64,000 nt of DNA from NCBI RefSeq assembly GCF_016616095.2, contig NZ_CP067089.2, forward strand, positions 1,550,001-1,614,000. Direction: 5' to 3'. Origin of the DNA: Breznakiella homolactica (GTDB lineage: Bacteria; Spirochaetota; Spirochaetia; Treponematales; Breznakiellaceae). Position 1 is the first letter of the stretch; every line of letters starts with the position of its first letter. Position numbers and translations under genes: made by a program. The notes under the pieces were generated by a model. The model was not told where the DNA came from, made no database searches, and worked only from the letters and a program-made list of their open reading frames with translations. Below are positions 17,171-26,180 of this stretch, in pieces.

Positions 17171-19105
17171 ATGAATCTGCTTTCCGTAAAGAATCTTTCC
17201 AGGAACGGCCGTGAAGAGCCGCTGTTTACCAACGCGAGTTTTACCCTTGATGAAGGGGAAAAGGCGGCGCTCATCGGGAAAAACGGCTCCGGAAAAAGCA
17301 CCCTCCTTGCCTGTATCGCGGGGAACCTTGACCCCGGTGAAGGGGACATCATGTTTGCCAAGGACGCGGGGGTTTCATTCCTTCCTCAGAATCCGGTTTA
17401 CAATCCCGCCCACACCATCCGGGAACATATATTCAAATCCGAAAGCGCCAAGCTCGGGGCAATCCGGAACTACGAGGATATCTGTGAACAGATGGCCGGA
17501 CGGAGCGAGGCGGACATCACCGCGGGGCTGCGGGATAAACTTGACCGGGCCACCGAGGAAATGACCAAACGGAATCTCTGGGATTACGAAACCCATATCA
17601 AACAGATTCTGACCACCTTAGGGATAACAGGCATGGAACAAACCATGGGAACCCTTTCGGGGGGTATGGTAAAAAAGGTTGCCCTGGCCCAGGTGCTGAT
17701 CGACGATACGAAGATTCTCCTTCTGGACGAGCCCACAAACCATCTGGACATCACCACCATCGCCTGGCTGGAGGACCACCTGCGCCTGACCGACCGGGGG
17801 GTATTGATGGTAACCCACGACCGGTACTTCCTTGATAATGTGTGTTCGTCAATTTATGAACTTGACCGGGCGCGGATAAAATCCTACGCGGGGAACTATT
17901 CCATCTACCTTGAAAAGAAGGCGGTGGAAGCGGAAATTGAGCAGAACACGGAACGGCGCATCGAGTCAGTGCTGCGGACCGAGCGGGAATGGCTCCTCCG
18001 GGGTCCCCAGGCGCGGGGTACCAAGGCTAAGGCCAGGGTCGACGCGGTCCACCGGATGATAAACCGGGACAAAATAAAAGAAGACAAGGATTTTGCCTTT
18101 GAGGTTTCCGGCCGCAGGCTGGGAGGGAAAATTCTTGAGCTTGAGCACATCTCGAAATCCTGGGAACCGGGCAAGCCGGTGATTGAGGATTTTTCCTACA
18201 GTTTCAAAAAGGGCGAACGTCTGGGCATCTTCGGGGCAAACGGCAGCGGGAAAACCACTCTGCTCAATATCCTCACCAATACCATTCCTCCGGATTCAGG
18301 AACCGTAAAGGCCGGGCAGAATACGGTGTTCGGATACTACCGGCAGAATATCGATATGGAACTGTCCGCTCCGGGCACGGAGGCGCCCACGGTGCTTGAG
18401 TATATCGAGGAAACCGCGGAGGTCATCACCATGAACAACGGCAAGACCCTCACCGCGGCCCGAATGCTGGAACAGTTCGGCTTTGAGGGGAAAATCCAGT
18501 ATTCCCCGGTGACCGCCCTGTCCGGAGGTGAACGGAAACGGCTGTACCTGGTGCGGCTCCTCATGGCGAACCCGAACTTTCTGGTCCTGGATGAGCCCAC
18601 CAACGATTTCGATATCTTCACCATGTCCATCCTGGAATCCTTTCTGGAATCCTACGCGGGCTGTTTGGTGATTGTTTCCCACGACCGCTGTTTCATGGAC
18701 AAAACCGCGGACATGCTGCTCATCCTTGATAACGCCGGCGGCGTATCCGGTTTCGCGGGAAGCTGCACCGAATACCTGGAAGCCCGGAAAACCTTTGCCG
18801 CGGAACCAAAACCGGGCCAGCAACCGGCATCCCCAAAAGACGCCCCGCAAAAAACATCAGCGGAACCGCAGCAGTCAAACAAAAAACAAAAACGGACCTT
18901 CAAGGAGCAGAAGGAATTCGAAGCCCTGGAAAATGAGATAACCGCGTCGGAAAACCGCAGGAAGGAACTGGAGGCCCTGCTCTCCGGGGGCGAGACCGAT
19001 TACAGTAAAATCGGCGGCCTCGGCGCGGAATATGCATCCCTCGGCACGGCCCTGGAAACGCAGTACGCGCGCTGGGAAGAGCTGGCGGAGCTGGAAAACT
19101 ATTGA
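17171..19105 (+). CDS. ABC-F family ATPase (ribosome-associated type)
   Basis: 644 residues, two ATP-binding domains and no membrane domain. Domain 1 has GKNGSGKST, LSGGMVKKVALAQVL and LLLDEPTNHLD; domain 2 has GANGSGKTT, LSGGERKRLYLVRLL and LVLDEPTNDFD. The linker between them is Arg/Glu-rich (about 250-320). A Lys/Gln-rich stretch near residue 560 leads into a C-terminal coiled coil (KEQKEFEALENEITASENRR). The family acts on ribosomes as translation factors or antibiotic-protection proteins; which applies is not readable. ATG at 17171 starts the conserved fold; an upstream in-frame ATG would add 23 residues across the promoter. Confidence 0.88.
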   Translation: MNLLSVKNLSRNGREEPLFTNASFTLDEGEKAALIGKNGSGKSTLLACIAGNLDPGEGDIMFAKDAGVSFLPQNPVYNPAHTIREHIFKSESAKLGAIRNYEDICEQMAGRSEADITAGLRDKLDRATEEMTKRNLWDYETHIKQILTTLGITGMEQTMGTLSGGMVKKVALAQVLIDDTKILLLDEPTNHLDITTIAWLEDHLRLTDRGVLMVTHDRYFLDNVCSSIYELDRARIKSYAGNYSIYLEKKAVEAEIEQNTERRIESVLRTEREWLLRGPQARGTKAKARVDAVHRMINRDKIKEDKDFAFEVSGRRLGGKILELEHISKSWEPGKPVIEDFSYSFKKGERLGIFGANGSGKTTLLNILTNTIPPDSGTVKAGQNTVFGYYRQNIDMELSAPGTEAPTVLEYIEETAEVITMNNGKTLTAARMLEQFGFEGKIQYSPVTALSGGERKRLYLVRLLMANPNFLVLDEPTNDFDIFTMSILESFLESYAGCLVIVSHDRCFMDKTADMLLILDNAGGVSGFAGSCTEYLEARKTFAAEPKPGQQPASPKDAPQKTSAEPQQSNKKQKRTFKEQKEFEALENEITASENRRKELEALLSGGETDYSKIGGLGAEYASLGTALETQYARWEELAELENY

Positions 19106-19181
19106 AGAAAAATCACATTACGGAACAGCCCCGGTTCATACACAGTGTTCCCGATTCCTTCCGGCTTTCCGCAGAAAATGC

Positions 19182-19227
19182 TTGACAGGGTAAAAAAACC
19201 GTTCAATAATTTCTTAAAACGTTTTAA
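19182..19227 (+). promoter_or_regulatory. lacI-type gene promoter with operator 1
   Basis: TTGACA (19182-19187) and AATAAT (19205-19210), 17 bases apart. The perfect palindrome TTAAAACGTTTTAA (19214-19227) covers the predicted start site. It has the central CG of LacI/GalR operators and recurs before the next gene (20414-20429), so autoregulation by the LacI-type protein is very likely. Confidence 0.8.
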
Positions 19228-19354
19228 ATAACAGCCGTTCCTAAATACCAATCTGGGATGGCTGCCGATTAAAAACAGAGAGAGCCCGTTCTACACCATC
19301 CGATTCTAGAACTGGCTGACTGTGCTTAAAAAAGGTGTTTTCGGACAAGGGAAA

Positions 19355-20389
19355 ATGGCAGTTACCATAAAGGATGTGGCAAAAATGGCGGGAGTCTCAA
19401 TCAGTACCGTTTCCATGGTACTTAACGGCAATCCCGCGATAAAACTGGGAACCCGCAAAAAAGTGCTGGCCGTCATTGAACAGTGCAACTATAAACCAAA
19501 CCAGAACGCCCGTTCCCTGGTAACCAAGTCCAATAAGATAATCGGGGTTATCCGGATGACCGATGAAGCCACCCCCGCTCCCCATATTTTCAATTCCACC
19601 GTGGATACCTACCTTAGTGAAATGCTCTGGGATATGGAAGCGGTGGCCCATGAAAAGGATTACAGCCTGATCCTGGACTGGCATGACATCAATGATACCA
19701 GAAAAATACTTCCCGGCATTGTGGATCCGAATAAGGTGGATGGGATTATCTGTGTGGGGGGAATTATCACCGATTCCTTCATTGACGCCCTCAGCAACAG
19801 CAAAATTCCCGTGGTACTCGTGGGAGCCCGGTCCGAAAAAATCGATTTCGTGGACGCGGATTCGGAAAAAGCCATATTTTTAACCACCAGTTACCTCATT
19901 GAAGCCGGAAACGGACGGATCGCCTTTATCAATAATATCGGAACATCCCAGAGCGCCAGCAGAAAACTGGCGGGATTTGAGAATGCCGTAAAGGACAGGC
20001 AGGTCAGAACCTGGATTACCTCCGCCCGCTTCAGCGGACAATCCGCCTACGATGCATTCGCGGAAATCTGGAAAACCAGTGACGAAAAACCCACTGCGGT
20101 GGTTTGTTCATCGGACTGCATAGCCATTGGGGTCATGCGCTACATGAACGATCATGGGCTGCGCTGCCCCGATGATATATCGGTCACCGGGTATGAGGAC
20201 GGGCTGCTTTCTGAATACAGCATACCCGCCCTTTCAACTGCCCGCATTCATAAAGCCCGCATAGGTCTGGAAGCCTGCGAAGTACTTTTTAACCGCATCA
20301 GCAACCGAAGAGCCCGGCATGTAAGCCGCATCATTGAGCCTGAATTGGTTATCCGGGATTCCGTAAAAAGATTAAACCAGGGGAGCTGA
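19355..20389 (+). CDS. LacI-family regulator of the carbohydrate locus
   Basis: 344 residues. Helix-turn-helix and hinge: TIKDVAKMAGVSISTVSMVLNG, then KPNQNARSLVT. The C-terminal periplasmic-binding-protein-like sensor domain begins at NKIIGVIR and includes IAIGVMRYMNDHGLRCP and DISVTGYED. ATG at 19355 is chosen (AAGGG upstream, conserved MAVTIKDV start); a GTG 33 bases earlier lacks a ribosome site. It likely represses itself, the FAD oxidoreductase and the ABC transporter via TTAAAACGTTTTAA. The effector is presumably a sugar or sugar acid. Confidence 0.9.
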   Translation: MAVTIKDVAKMAGVSISTVSMVLNGNPAIKLGTRKKVLAVIEQCNYKPNQNARSLVTKSNKIIGVIRMTDEATPAPHIFNSTVDTYLSEMLWDMEAVAHEKDYSLILDWHDINDTRKILPGIVDPNKVDGIICVGGIITDSFIDALSNSKIPVVLVGARSEKIDFVDADSEKAIFLTTSYLIEAGNGRIAFINNIGTSQSASRKLAGFENAVKDRQVRTWITSARFSGQSAYDAFAEIWKTSDEKPTAVVCSSDCIAIGVMRYMNDHGLRCPDDISVTGYEDGLLSEYSIPALSTARIHKARIGLEACEVLFNRISNRRARHVSRIIEPELVIRDSVKRLNQGS

Positions 20390-20413
20390 GATTTTGTTAA
20401 AATAATGCCGATT

Positions 20414-20429
20414 TTTAAAACGTTTTAAA
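20414..20429 (+). promoter_or_regulatory. LacI-type operator 2
   Basis: Perfect 16-base palindrome TTTAAAACGTTTTAAA, containing the same 14-base core as operator 1, 18 bases before the start codon of the FAD oxidoreductase. The flanking -35/-10 boxes are not clear. Its position suits repression of the downstream operon. Confidence 0.8.
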
Positions 20430-20446
20430 TATATAGGAGAAAGGGT

Positions 20447-21817
20447 ATGCATAAACATGCGGAATTTGAATGTGATGTGGCGGTCATAGGAGCCGGACCA
20501 GGCGGGTTGACCGCCGCGATTGCCGCTGCCCGGGAAGGGATGCAGGTAATCCTGGTGGAACGGACCGCGGTCCTGGGGGGCTGCGCTTCATCCGGTTTGG
20601 GAATCCTCGGCTATCTTGACGCTAAGGGCAGAAAAACCCTGGGCGGCATATCCTGGGAATACCTGGAAAAACTAAAAGAAATAGAGGGAACGATGATGCC
20701 TTCCCCCTGCCCGGTACACAACTCCATCACCCCCATATCTTCAGAAGCCTTTAAATGCCTGGCGGTGCGGATGTGCAAAGAAGCCGGGGTAAAGGTGCTG
20801 TTTAACTGCGACCTTACCGGAGTACAGGTGGAAAACGGAACGGTCAAAGCGGTGAGGGTATACGGGAAATGCACGGATATTGACATAAAGGCGAAGGTTT
20901 TTGTGGACGGCACCGGCGACGGGGATCTGGCCTATATGGCCGGCGCGGAATATGTACGCGGCCAGGACGGGACTGCCCTCATGCAGCCCTCGACCATGAT
21001 GTTTTCCGTAACCGGCCACGATCTTGAGAAGTTTTACGCCTTCCTTGAAAAGAATCCTTCCGAACTGGGAATTAAAGAAAAATACGCCGAGGGATATGAC
21101 CTCAACTTTTTCAGGACTGTCCCGGGACATTGCCTTATCGGCCTTACGGAGATGATAAAAAAAGCCCAGGCCGCGGGGGATATGGATGTCCCCAGGAACC
21201 AGTTTATCTACATCAAGACGGCAAGCGAAAAAATTCTCGCCATAAACACTTCCAGGATCATCAACATCGATGCTTCGGACCCCTTTGAGCTTTCCGCGGG
21301 AATTGAAGAAGGGTACCGGCAGGTAGAAGTTCTCATGGCATTCATGCGGAAGTACATTCCGGGGTTTGAACATGTGGCGCTGGCCAATATTTCATCCACC
21401 CTGGGAATCAGGGAGACCCGGCACTTCATCGGCAAAAAACGCTTGACCAGGGAGATGCTGCCCCAGTATATCAGCGGAGCTCCGGATGACACCGTCGCCC
21501 TCTGTTCCTACAACATAGATATCCATTCCGGGGACGGAGATTATATAGATCTTTACCGGGTAGAAGAACCCTTTGGTATCCCCTACGGATGCCTGGTTCC
21601 TGAAACCGTTAAAGGGCTCTTTCTGGCCGGACGGACCCTTTCAGTGGACGGCTACGTCTTTGCCGCTGCCCGGGTGATGGGTCCGCTCATTGCCTGCGCC
21701 GAGGCCATAGGCGTGGCGGCATCCATGGCGGTTAAGGAAAATCTGGATCCTGCGGAAATAGACGTGGCGGCGCTCCGGAAAACCCTTCTTAAAAATGGGG
21801 CGATCCTTACGGTTTAA
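20447..21817 (+). CDS. FAD-dependent oxidoreductase (FAD_oxidored family)
   Basis: 456 residues. The N-terminal dinucleotide fold is clear (DVAVIGAGPGGLTAAIAAAREG, then ERTAVLGGCASSG), with a second FAD contact at KVFVDGTGDGDLAYMAG and a C-terminal VKGLFLAGRTLSVDGYVF. The pattern matches the FAD_oxidored (DUF-type flavoprotein) family often encoded with sugar transporters. No signal peptide, so it is cytoplasmic. TAGGAGAAAGG precedes the ATG. The substrate is unknown; context suggests oxidation of a sugar or cyclitol taken up by the transporter downstream. Confidence 0.85.
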   Translation: MHKHAEFECDVAVIGAGPGGLTAAIAAAREGMQVILVERTAVLGGCASSGLGILGYLDAKGRKTLGGISWEYLEKLKEIEGTMMPSPCPVHNSITPISSEAFKCLAVRMCKEAGVKVLFNCDLTGVQVENGTVKAVRVYGKCTDIDIKAKVFVDGTGDGDLAYMAGAEYVRGQDGTALMQPSTMMFSVTGHDLEKFYAFLEKNPSELGIKEKYAEGYDLNFFRTVPGHCLIGLTEMIKKAQAAGDMDVPRNQFIYIKTASEKILAINTSRIINIDASDPFELSAGIEEGYRQVEVLMAFMRKYIPGFEHVALANISSTLGIRETRHFIGKKRLTREMLPQYISGAPDDTVALCSYNIDIHSGDGDYIDLYRVEEPFGIPYGCLVPETVKGLFLAGRTLSVDGYVFAAARVMGPLIACAEAIGVAASMAVKENLDPAEIDVAALRKTLLKNGAILTV

Positions 21818-21874
21818 ACAGGTAAATTATTCTGAAGTTTTCAGAAGATTGAATTCGAGAAAGGAGAAAGAAGT

Positions 21875-23188
21875 ATGAAAAAGACCCTGATGATTCTGTT
21901 GACGGCAGTCATGATCTCGGTGAATCTTTTTGCCGGCGGCTCAGGAGAAAAAAAGGAAGACTCCGGACAAAAGACCATACGCATGTGGACCTTCCTTGAT
22001 CCCACCAAGACCGACGGCCGTTCGGTGGCGCTTAAACAAATTATTGACAACTTCGAAGCCGCTAATCCGGGAGTAACGGTAGTCGTGGAACCACAGAACT
22101 GGAGTACCATGACGGCGAAGTTCCTCGCCTCAGCGGCCAGTAAAACCGCTCCCGATGTGATCTGGTGTCTCCAGGACGAAATGGGGGGAGTCCTCAACGC
22201 GGGAGCCCTGGAACCCTTCGAGAATCTATTCCTGAAAAACTGGACCGCCGCCGAAATTGAGGACATCAGCGATGCCCAATGGGAATTCGCGGTCCGGGAC
22301 GGCAAGCATTACCAGGTAACCCTGTCAAAGAACCTGATCGCCCTGCTCTACCGGGAAGACCTCTTCAAGCAGAACAACATACCGCTGCCCAGGACCTGGG
22401 ATGAACTGTTCGCGGCGGCGCAGAAACTTACCGGCCGGGACTCCGCCACCGGCATCATGCGCTACGGCCTGGGACAGAGCTTTACCACGGAAAGCTCCGA
22501 CGCCCAGATCATCGCCAATATGATTCTCGAAGAACAGGGCTCCCCCTTTGATAGAAACGGAAGAGCCAACTGGGCAAACGCGGCCGGAAGGAAGGCACTT
22601 GAACTGACGGTAAATACCATCAAGTCGGGGATCACCCCGGAGACGGCCCTTACCACTACGGTGGACGATGTGTTCCTGGAATTCGGCGCGGGGAAATACG
22701 CCATGATGCTTGGCGGCGCGGTGCGGGTACCCAATGTCAAAGCTACCGCATCCTTTGACCCCAACGCGGTACAGCTCATGCTCATCCCCAGTTTCAGCGG
22801 CACAAAGAATTCTCCCTCGGTGCTCACCGGCTGGTCCGTGGGGGTATGGTCGGGCAGCCCCGAAAAGGAACTGGCGGGCAAATTTGTGGAAGCCATGATA
22901 AGCCCCGAAAGCGACAAACTCTGGGTGCAGGTAGGCGGACAGGCTCCGGTCCGGAAGTCAACCACCAGGGCGCTGGAATCCTGGCTCAACGATCCGTCCA
23001 GGGCGTACCTCAAGGTCATGAGCGAAGGCTTTTCCACCGCCGGCTGGGCCCAGCCCACGGATACCTCCGTCGGGGGATGGAAATTCGACCTGAACCAGGC
23101 GGTGCAGAATGTGCTGGTAAACGGTATGAGTATTGATGACGCCCTTAAGGCTACTGCAAACCAGTTCAATTCCCGGAACGGGAAATAG
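21875..23188 (+). CDS. Sugar ABC transporter, solute-binding protein
   Basis: 437 residues, family 1 extracellular binding protein (MalE/UgpB-like). The signal peptide MKKTLMILLTAVMISVNLFA is followed by GGSGEKKE, without a lipobox Cys, a common pattern in treponemes. Typical family segments are IIDNFEAANPGVTVVV, APDVIWCLQDEMG and SVLTGWSVGVW. AAGGAGAAAGAAGT precedes the ATG. A 17-base-pair hairpin separates it from the permease genes and probably favours its higher expression. The ligand is unknown. Confidence 0.92.
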   Translation: MKKTLMILLTAVMISVNLFAGGSGEKKEDSGQKTIRMWTFLDPTKTDGRSVALKQIIDNFEAANPGVTVVVEPQNWSTMTAKFLASAASKTAPDVIWCLQDEMGGVLNAGALEPFENLFLKNWTAAEIEDISDAQWEFAVRDGKHYQVTLSKNLIALLYREDLFKQNNIPLPRTWDELFAAAQKLTGRDSATGIMRYGLGQSFTTESSDAQIIANMILEEQGSPFDRNGRANWANAAGRKALELTVNTIKSGITPETALTTTVDDVFLEFGAGKYAMMLGGAVRVPNVKATASFDPNAVQLMLIPSFSGTKNSPSVLTGWSVGVWSGSPEKELAGKFVEAMISPESDKLWVQVGGQAPVRKSTTRALESWLNDPSRAYLKVMSEGFSTAGWAQPTDTSVGGWKFDLNQAVQNVLVNGMSIDDALKATANQFNSRNGK

Positions 23189-23196
23189 GACACCTC

Positions 23197-23245
23197 GAAG
23201 TTGATTTCTATTCCATTTATATTTTAAAGAATAGAAATCAACTTC
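23197..23245 (+). other. Perfect 17-base-pair stem-loop between binding protein and permease
   Basis: Arms GAAGTTGATTTCTATTC (23197-23213) and GAATAGAAATCAACTTC (23229-23245) pair perfectly around a 15-base loop. There is no T-run, so this is unlikely to be a strong terminator. In binding-protein operons such hairpins protect the upstream mRNA from 3'-to-5' decay, giving more binding protein than permease; that role is inferred. Confidence 0.8.
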
Positions 23246-23274
23246 ATGTTTATAAATATAGCGGGGGATATGCC

Positions 23275-24129
23275 ATGAAGGGTAAAAACGGCTTTTTGTT
23301 AGTTCTTCCAGCGATGCTGCTGATTCTGTTCATCCTGGTTATCCCTCTGTTTTACGCATTCTATTGCAGTCTTTATAACCTGGATTACCTGGTAAAAGGA
23401 CCTTTCCAGGGCTTGGGTAATTACCGGTACCTCCTGAACGATCCGGAGATAACGGGGTCCTTTATCCGCACCACCGTAATAACCATCCTGGCCGCGGGGG
23501 TATCCCTTATTCTGGGACTCGCCCTTGCCCTCTGGATAGACCGCCATACCGGGCCCTTTGCCTATGTCATAGAGATGATAGGCCTTGTGCCGTGGGTTAT
23601 CTCCATGGTGGTGGGGGCGCTGCTCTGGCGCTGGATATTTACCACGGATCTGGGATTGATAGATCTTTTCTACGGCAAGCTTACCGGCAAACCCGCCCAC
23701 GTTCTCAGCCGGGTACGGCCCGCCCAGATCCTGCTGACTTCGGTTCTGGCGTGGAGGACCGTCGGCTATTCCATGATTATGATTCTCGCAGGCCTCAAGG
23801 CACTATCCCCGGATCTGATAGAAGCGGCCCGCATCGACGGGGCGGGTCCCTGGCAGATCCTTATGAGGATAAAACTTCCGCTGATAAAGACACCGATGCT
23901 TGTTTCCAGCATTGTTCTTACCTTAAGTAACTTTACGAACAATACCGTCCCCATGGTACTTACCGCCGGCGGGCCGGGCTCGGCGACCAATGTGATTACC
24001 CTGCATGTGTACAAAATGAGCTTTACCTATTACCAATTTGGACGGTCGTCGGCTCTCTCCATATTGGTATTTCTCGTTACCCTGATCATGGTGGTCTTTT
24101 ATACCAAGGCGGTAAAATATGATATCTAA
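23275..24129 (+). CDS. Sugar ABC transporter permease 1
   Basis: 284 residues with six membrane helices, MalF/UgpA type. The cytoplasmic EAA loop that docks the ATPase is clear: EAARIDGAGPWQILMRIKLP. The gene follows the intergenic hairpin; GCGGGGGATATGCC precedes the ATG. It overlaps the next permease by 11 bases. No ATPase gene is in the operon, so a shared MsmK-like ATPase elsewhere is likely. Confidence 0.92.
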   Translation: MKGKNGFLLVLPAMLLILFILVIPLFYAFYCSLYNLDYLVKGPFQGLGNYRYLLNDPEITGSFIRTTVITILAAGVSLILGLALALWIDRHTGPFAYVIEMIGLVPWVISMVVGALLWRWIFTTDLGLIDLFYGKLTGKPAHVLSRVRPAQILLTSVLAWRTVGYSMIMILAGLKALSPDLIEAARIDGAGPWQILMRIKLPLIKTPMLVSSIVLTLSNFTNNTVPMVLTAGGPGSATNVITLHVYKMSFTYYQFGRSSALSILVFLVTLIMVVFYTKAVKYDI

Positions 24130-24970
24130 GGCAAACACCAAGCATAGAGCCGTCCGTCTCCTTTTCGAAATTCTGATTCTTGTGGCAGTGGCGGTTATAA
24201 ATCTGCTTCCGATTTATTGGGGTGTGGTCACCTCCCTTAAGAGTCCCCAGGATATTTCATCGTATCCGCCAAAGCTGGCCGGCTTCGATGTGGTATGGAC
24301 CCATTACCGCCAGATCATGAACAGCGGTTTTCTCCAGAGCCTTCTGAACAGTGTCTTTTATTCGGGGTCTTCCATTATTGCCGGGGTTATCCTCGGTTAC
24401 TTAGCGGGCTACGGTTTTCAGCGTACCCGTTTTCCGTTCCGGAAAATACTGTTTTACATAGTACTAGCGGGGATTCCCCTGTCGGTGGGTTCATCGGCGC
24501 TGCTCATCCCGAATTACCTGTATCTGATGAAGATAGGTTTAACCAACCGCTGGTTCACCCTGATAATACTCTATACGGCCTACAATCTGCCCATGGCTAT
24601 CTGGATACTGCGCGGCGGGGTGGCTGGGGTGCCCATAGAAATTGAGGAAGCCGCGGCCATCGACGGCTGTTCCCGGTTTTACATTGTTTCCAGCCTCGTT
24701 CCCAAGATGATGACGCCCTCCATCGCTTCCTCGGCGCTGTTCATTTTTATCGGCGCCTGGAACGAGTTCATCGCCGCCGCGGTGATGATAGACAAGCCCG
24801 CACTGCGGTCGGTACAGCTTTCGATTTATTATTACCAGGGATTCTACGGCCGTGAATGGGGGCCCCTTACCGCCGCCGCGGTGGTGGCCATCATTCCCAT
24901 ACTCCTGGTGTTTTCCATCCTGGGAAGACTGATGGTATCGGGCATGACCGCCGGCGCGGTAAAGGAATGA
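24119..24970 (+). CDS. Sugar ABC transporter permease 2
   Basis: 283 residues with six membrane helices, MalG/UgpE type. The EAA loop is EEAAAIDGCSRFYIVSSLVP. It starts inside the previous gene (11-base overlap), so the permeases are coupled. It forms the pore together with permease 1. It is the last gene of the operon and convergent with the Tat-exported aldo/keto reductase. Confidence 0.92.
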   Translation: MISKANTKHRAVRLLFEILILVAVAVINLLPIYWGVVTSLKSPQDISSYPPKLAGFDVVWTHYRQIMNSGFLQSLLNSVFYSGSSIIAGVILGYLAGYGFQRTRFPFRKILFYIVLAGIPLSVGSSALLIPNYLYLMKIGLTNRWFTLIILYTAYNLPMAIWILRGGVAGVPIEIEEAAAIDGCSRFYIVSSLVPKMMTPSIASSALFIFIGAWNEFIAAAVMIDKPALRSVQLSIYYYQGFYGREWGPLTAAAVVAIIPILLVFSILGRLMVSGMTAGAVKE

Positions 24971-25009
24971 ACTGCCCCGGAGTAAGGGTAATCATCTTGG
25001 ACAAACCGC

Positions 25010-25939
25010 TTATCGTCTTGCCCTGGCCTCAAGGTCTCTCATATCCGGTTCGGCCATGGGCCTGAATTCCTTGGCAACCCGGACGTCTTCCTCAAGAACC
25101 TGAATGTCGGAAATTCCTATTACCGCGGTGGACACCGGATACGATAAGACGTACGGAAGAAGCTGCCGGATGGTAAGGCCTCTGGTGATCAGATCCCCCC
25201 GGGCCACCACCTTCATGGCAATAACTCCAACGTTCTTTTCCCGGGCGATTCGAAAAAACCGGTCCAGATGTCCGGGATCGTCCATGACCTCTCCCGCGGC
25301 GTTAAGGGTAATAAGGGCACAGTCATAGGGATAATCTTCCAGGGCATCCGCGAGAACCCGGGACGAGTGGCCGGTAACGCCGAGGAACCGAACAGTCCCA
25401 TCATCGCGGAGCTTTTCAAAAGCCTGGCGGGCGCTGTTTCTTCCCCGGAGCTGCCCGAGGGTTTGACTGTTGAGATAATGGTGCTGATACAGATCTATGC
25501 GATCAGTCTGGAGGCGCCGGAGACTTTGTTCAAAAAGCCGCATGGCGCCGTCATAAGTATAATCATGGCTTTTGGTGGCGAGAAAAACTTCGTCCCGCCG
25601 GTCCTTCATCACGTAACCGATATTGGTTTCACTTCCCCCTCCGCCGTACATGGCGGAAGTATCTATATAATTAACACCCAGGTCAATGGCCCTGTTTACG
25701 ATCTGTACCGCCTCGTCCCGCCGCGAAGCCATGGAGGTGGTAAAGAGCCCGCCGAGCCCAAGAATGGTAACCGGAGCGCCGGTCTTTCCGAGGATCCTCG
25801 TGGGCAGCGTTCCTGTCCCGGCGGTGCCGCTCCGGGGCTCCGCGAAAACCTTGCCCGCGCCGGAGACCGCGAGGCCGACACCGGCGGCTGCCGCGGCAAA
25901 CCCCTTGATAAACGTTCTTCGGTCAATTTTCGTCTCCAT
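25010..25939 (-). CDS. Tat-exported aldo/keto reductase
   Basis: 309 residues. The N-terminus has a twin-arginine signal (IDRRTFIKGFAAAAAGVGLA, cut near VFA), then an AKR barrel starting PTRILGKTGAPVTILGLGG. Catalytic positions are visible in NYIDTSAMYGGGGSE, LATKSHDYTYD and LYQHHYLNS. No C-terminal ferredoxin domain. Tat export suggests folding with cofactor before export. AGGAGAACAAT precedes the ATG. Convergent with the sugar transporter, so a role in the same carbohydrate pathway is possible but not shown. Confidence 0.88.
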   Translation of the reverse strand: METKIDRRTFIKGFAAAAAGVGLAVSGAGKVFAEPRSGTAGTGTLPTRILGKTGAPVTILGLGGLFTTSMASRRDEAVQIVNRAIDLGVNYIDTSAMYGGGGSETNIGYVMKDRRDEVFLATKSHDYTYDGAMRLFEQSLRRLQTDRIDLYQHHYLNSQTLGQLRGRNSARQAFEKLRDDGTVRFLGVTGHSSRVLADALEDYPYDCALITLNAAGEVMDDPGHLDRFFRIAREKNVGVIAMKVVARGDLITRGLTIRQLLPYVLSYPVSTAVIGISDIQVLEEDVRVAKEFRPMAEPDMRDLEARARR

Positions 25940-26055
25940 ATTGTTCTCCTGATATTAATTAATATTTAAATATTTCAGTTTCTAGAGCTGCCATGGAATA
26001 AGTACACCATGGCAATTTGCACGGGTCAATATTTTTTCGGTTTTCTTCATAAAAG

Positions 26056-26126
26056 TTTCACAATTGTGAAATAATTGTAAGATTTACGCAAAAACGGTTT
26101 CCCTCCCGGTTCAGCCGGGCTATACT
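26056..26126 (+). promoter_or_regulatory. Response-regulator operon promoter with palindrome and 11-base repeats
   Basis: The perfect palindrome TTTCACAATTGTGAAA (26056-26071) overlaps direct repeats GTGAA (26066) and GTAAG (26077), 11 bases apart. TATACT (26121-26126) is a likely -10 box. Eleven-base direct repeats suit binding of OmpR-type regulators, so autoregulation by the gene that follows is plausible. The four repeats at 17069-17106 have the same motif and spacing. Confidence 0.5.
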
Positions 26127-26180
26127 TGACGTGCGTTGATTTCAGGCTGAAGAACGCAACTTATATATAGAAGAAGAAAC

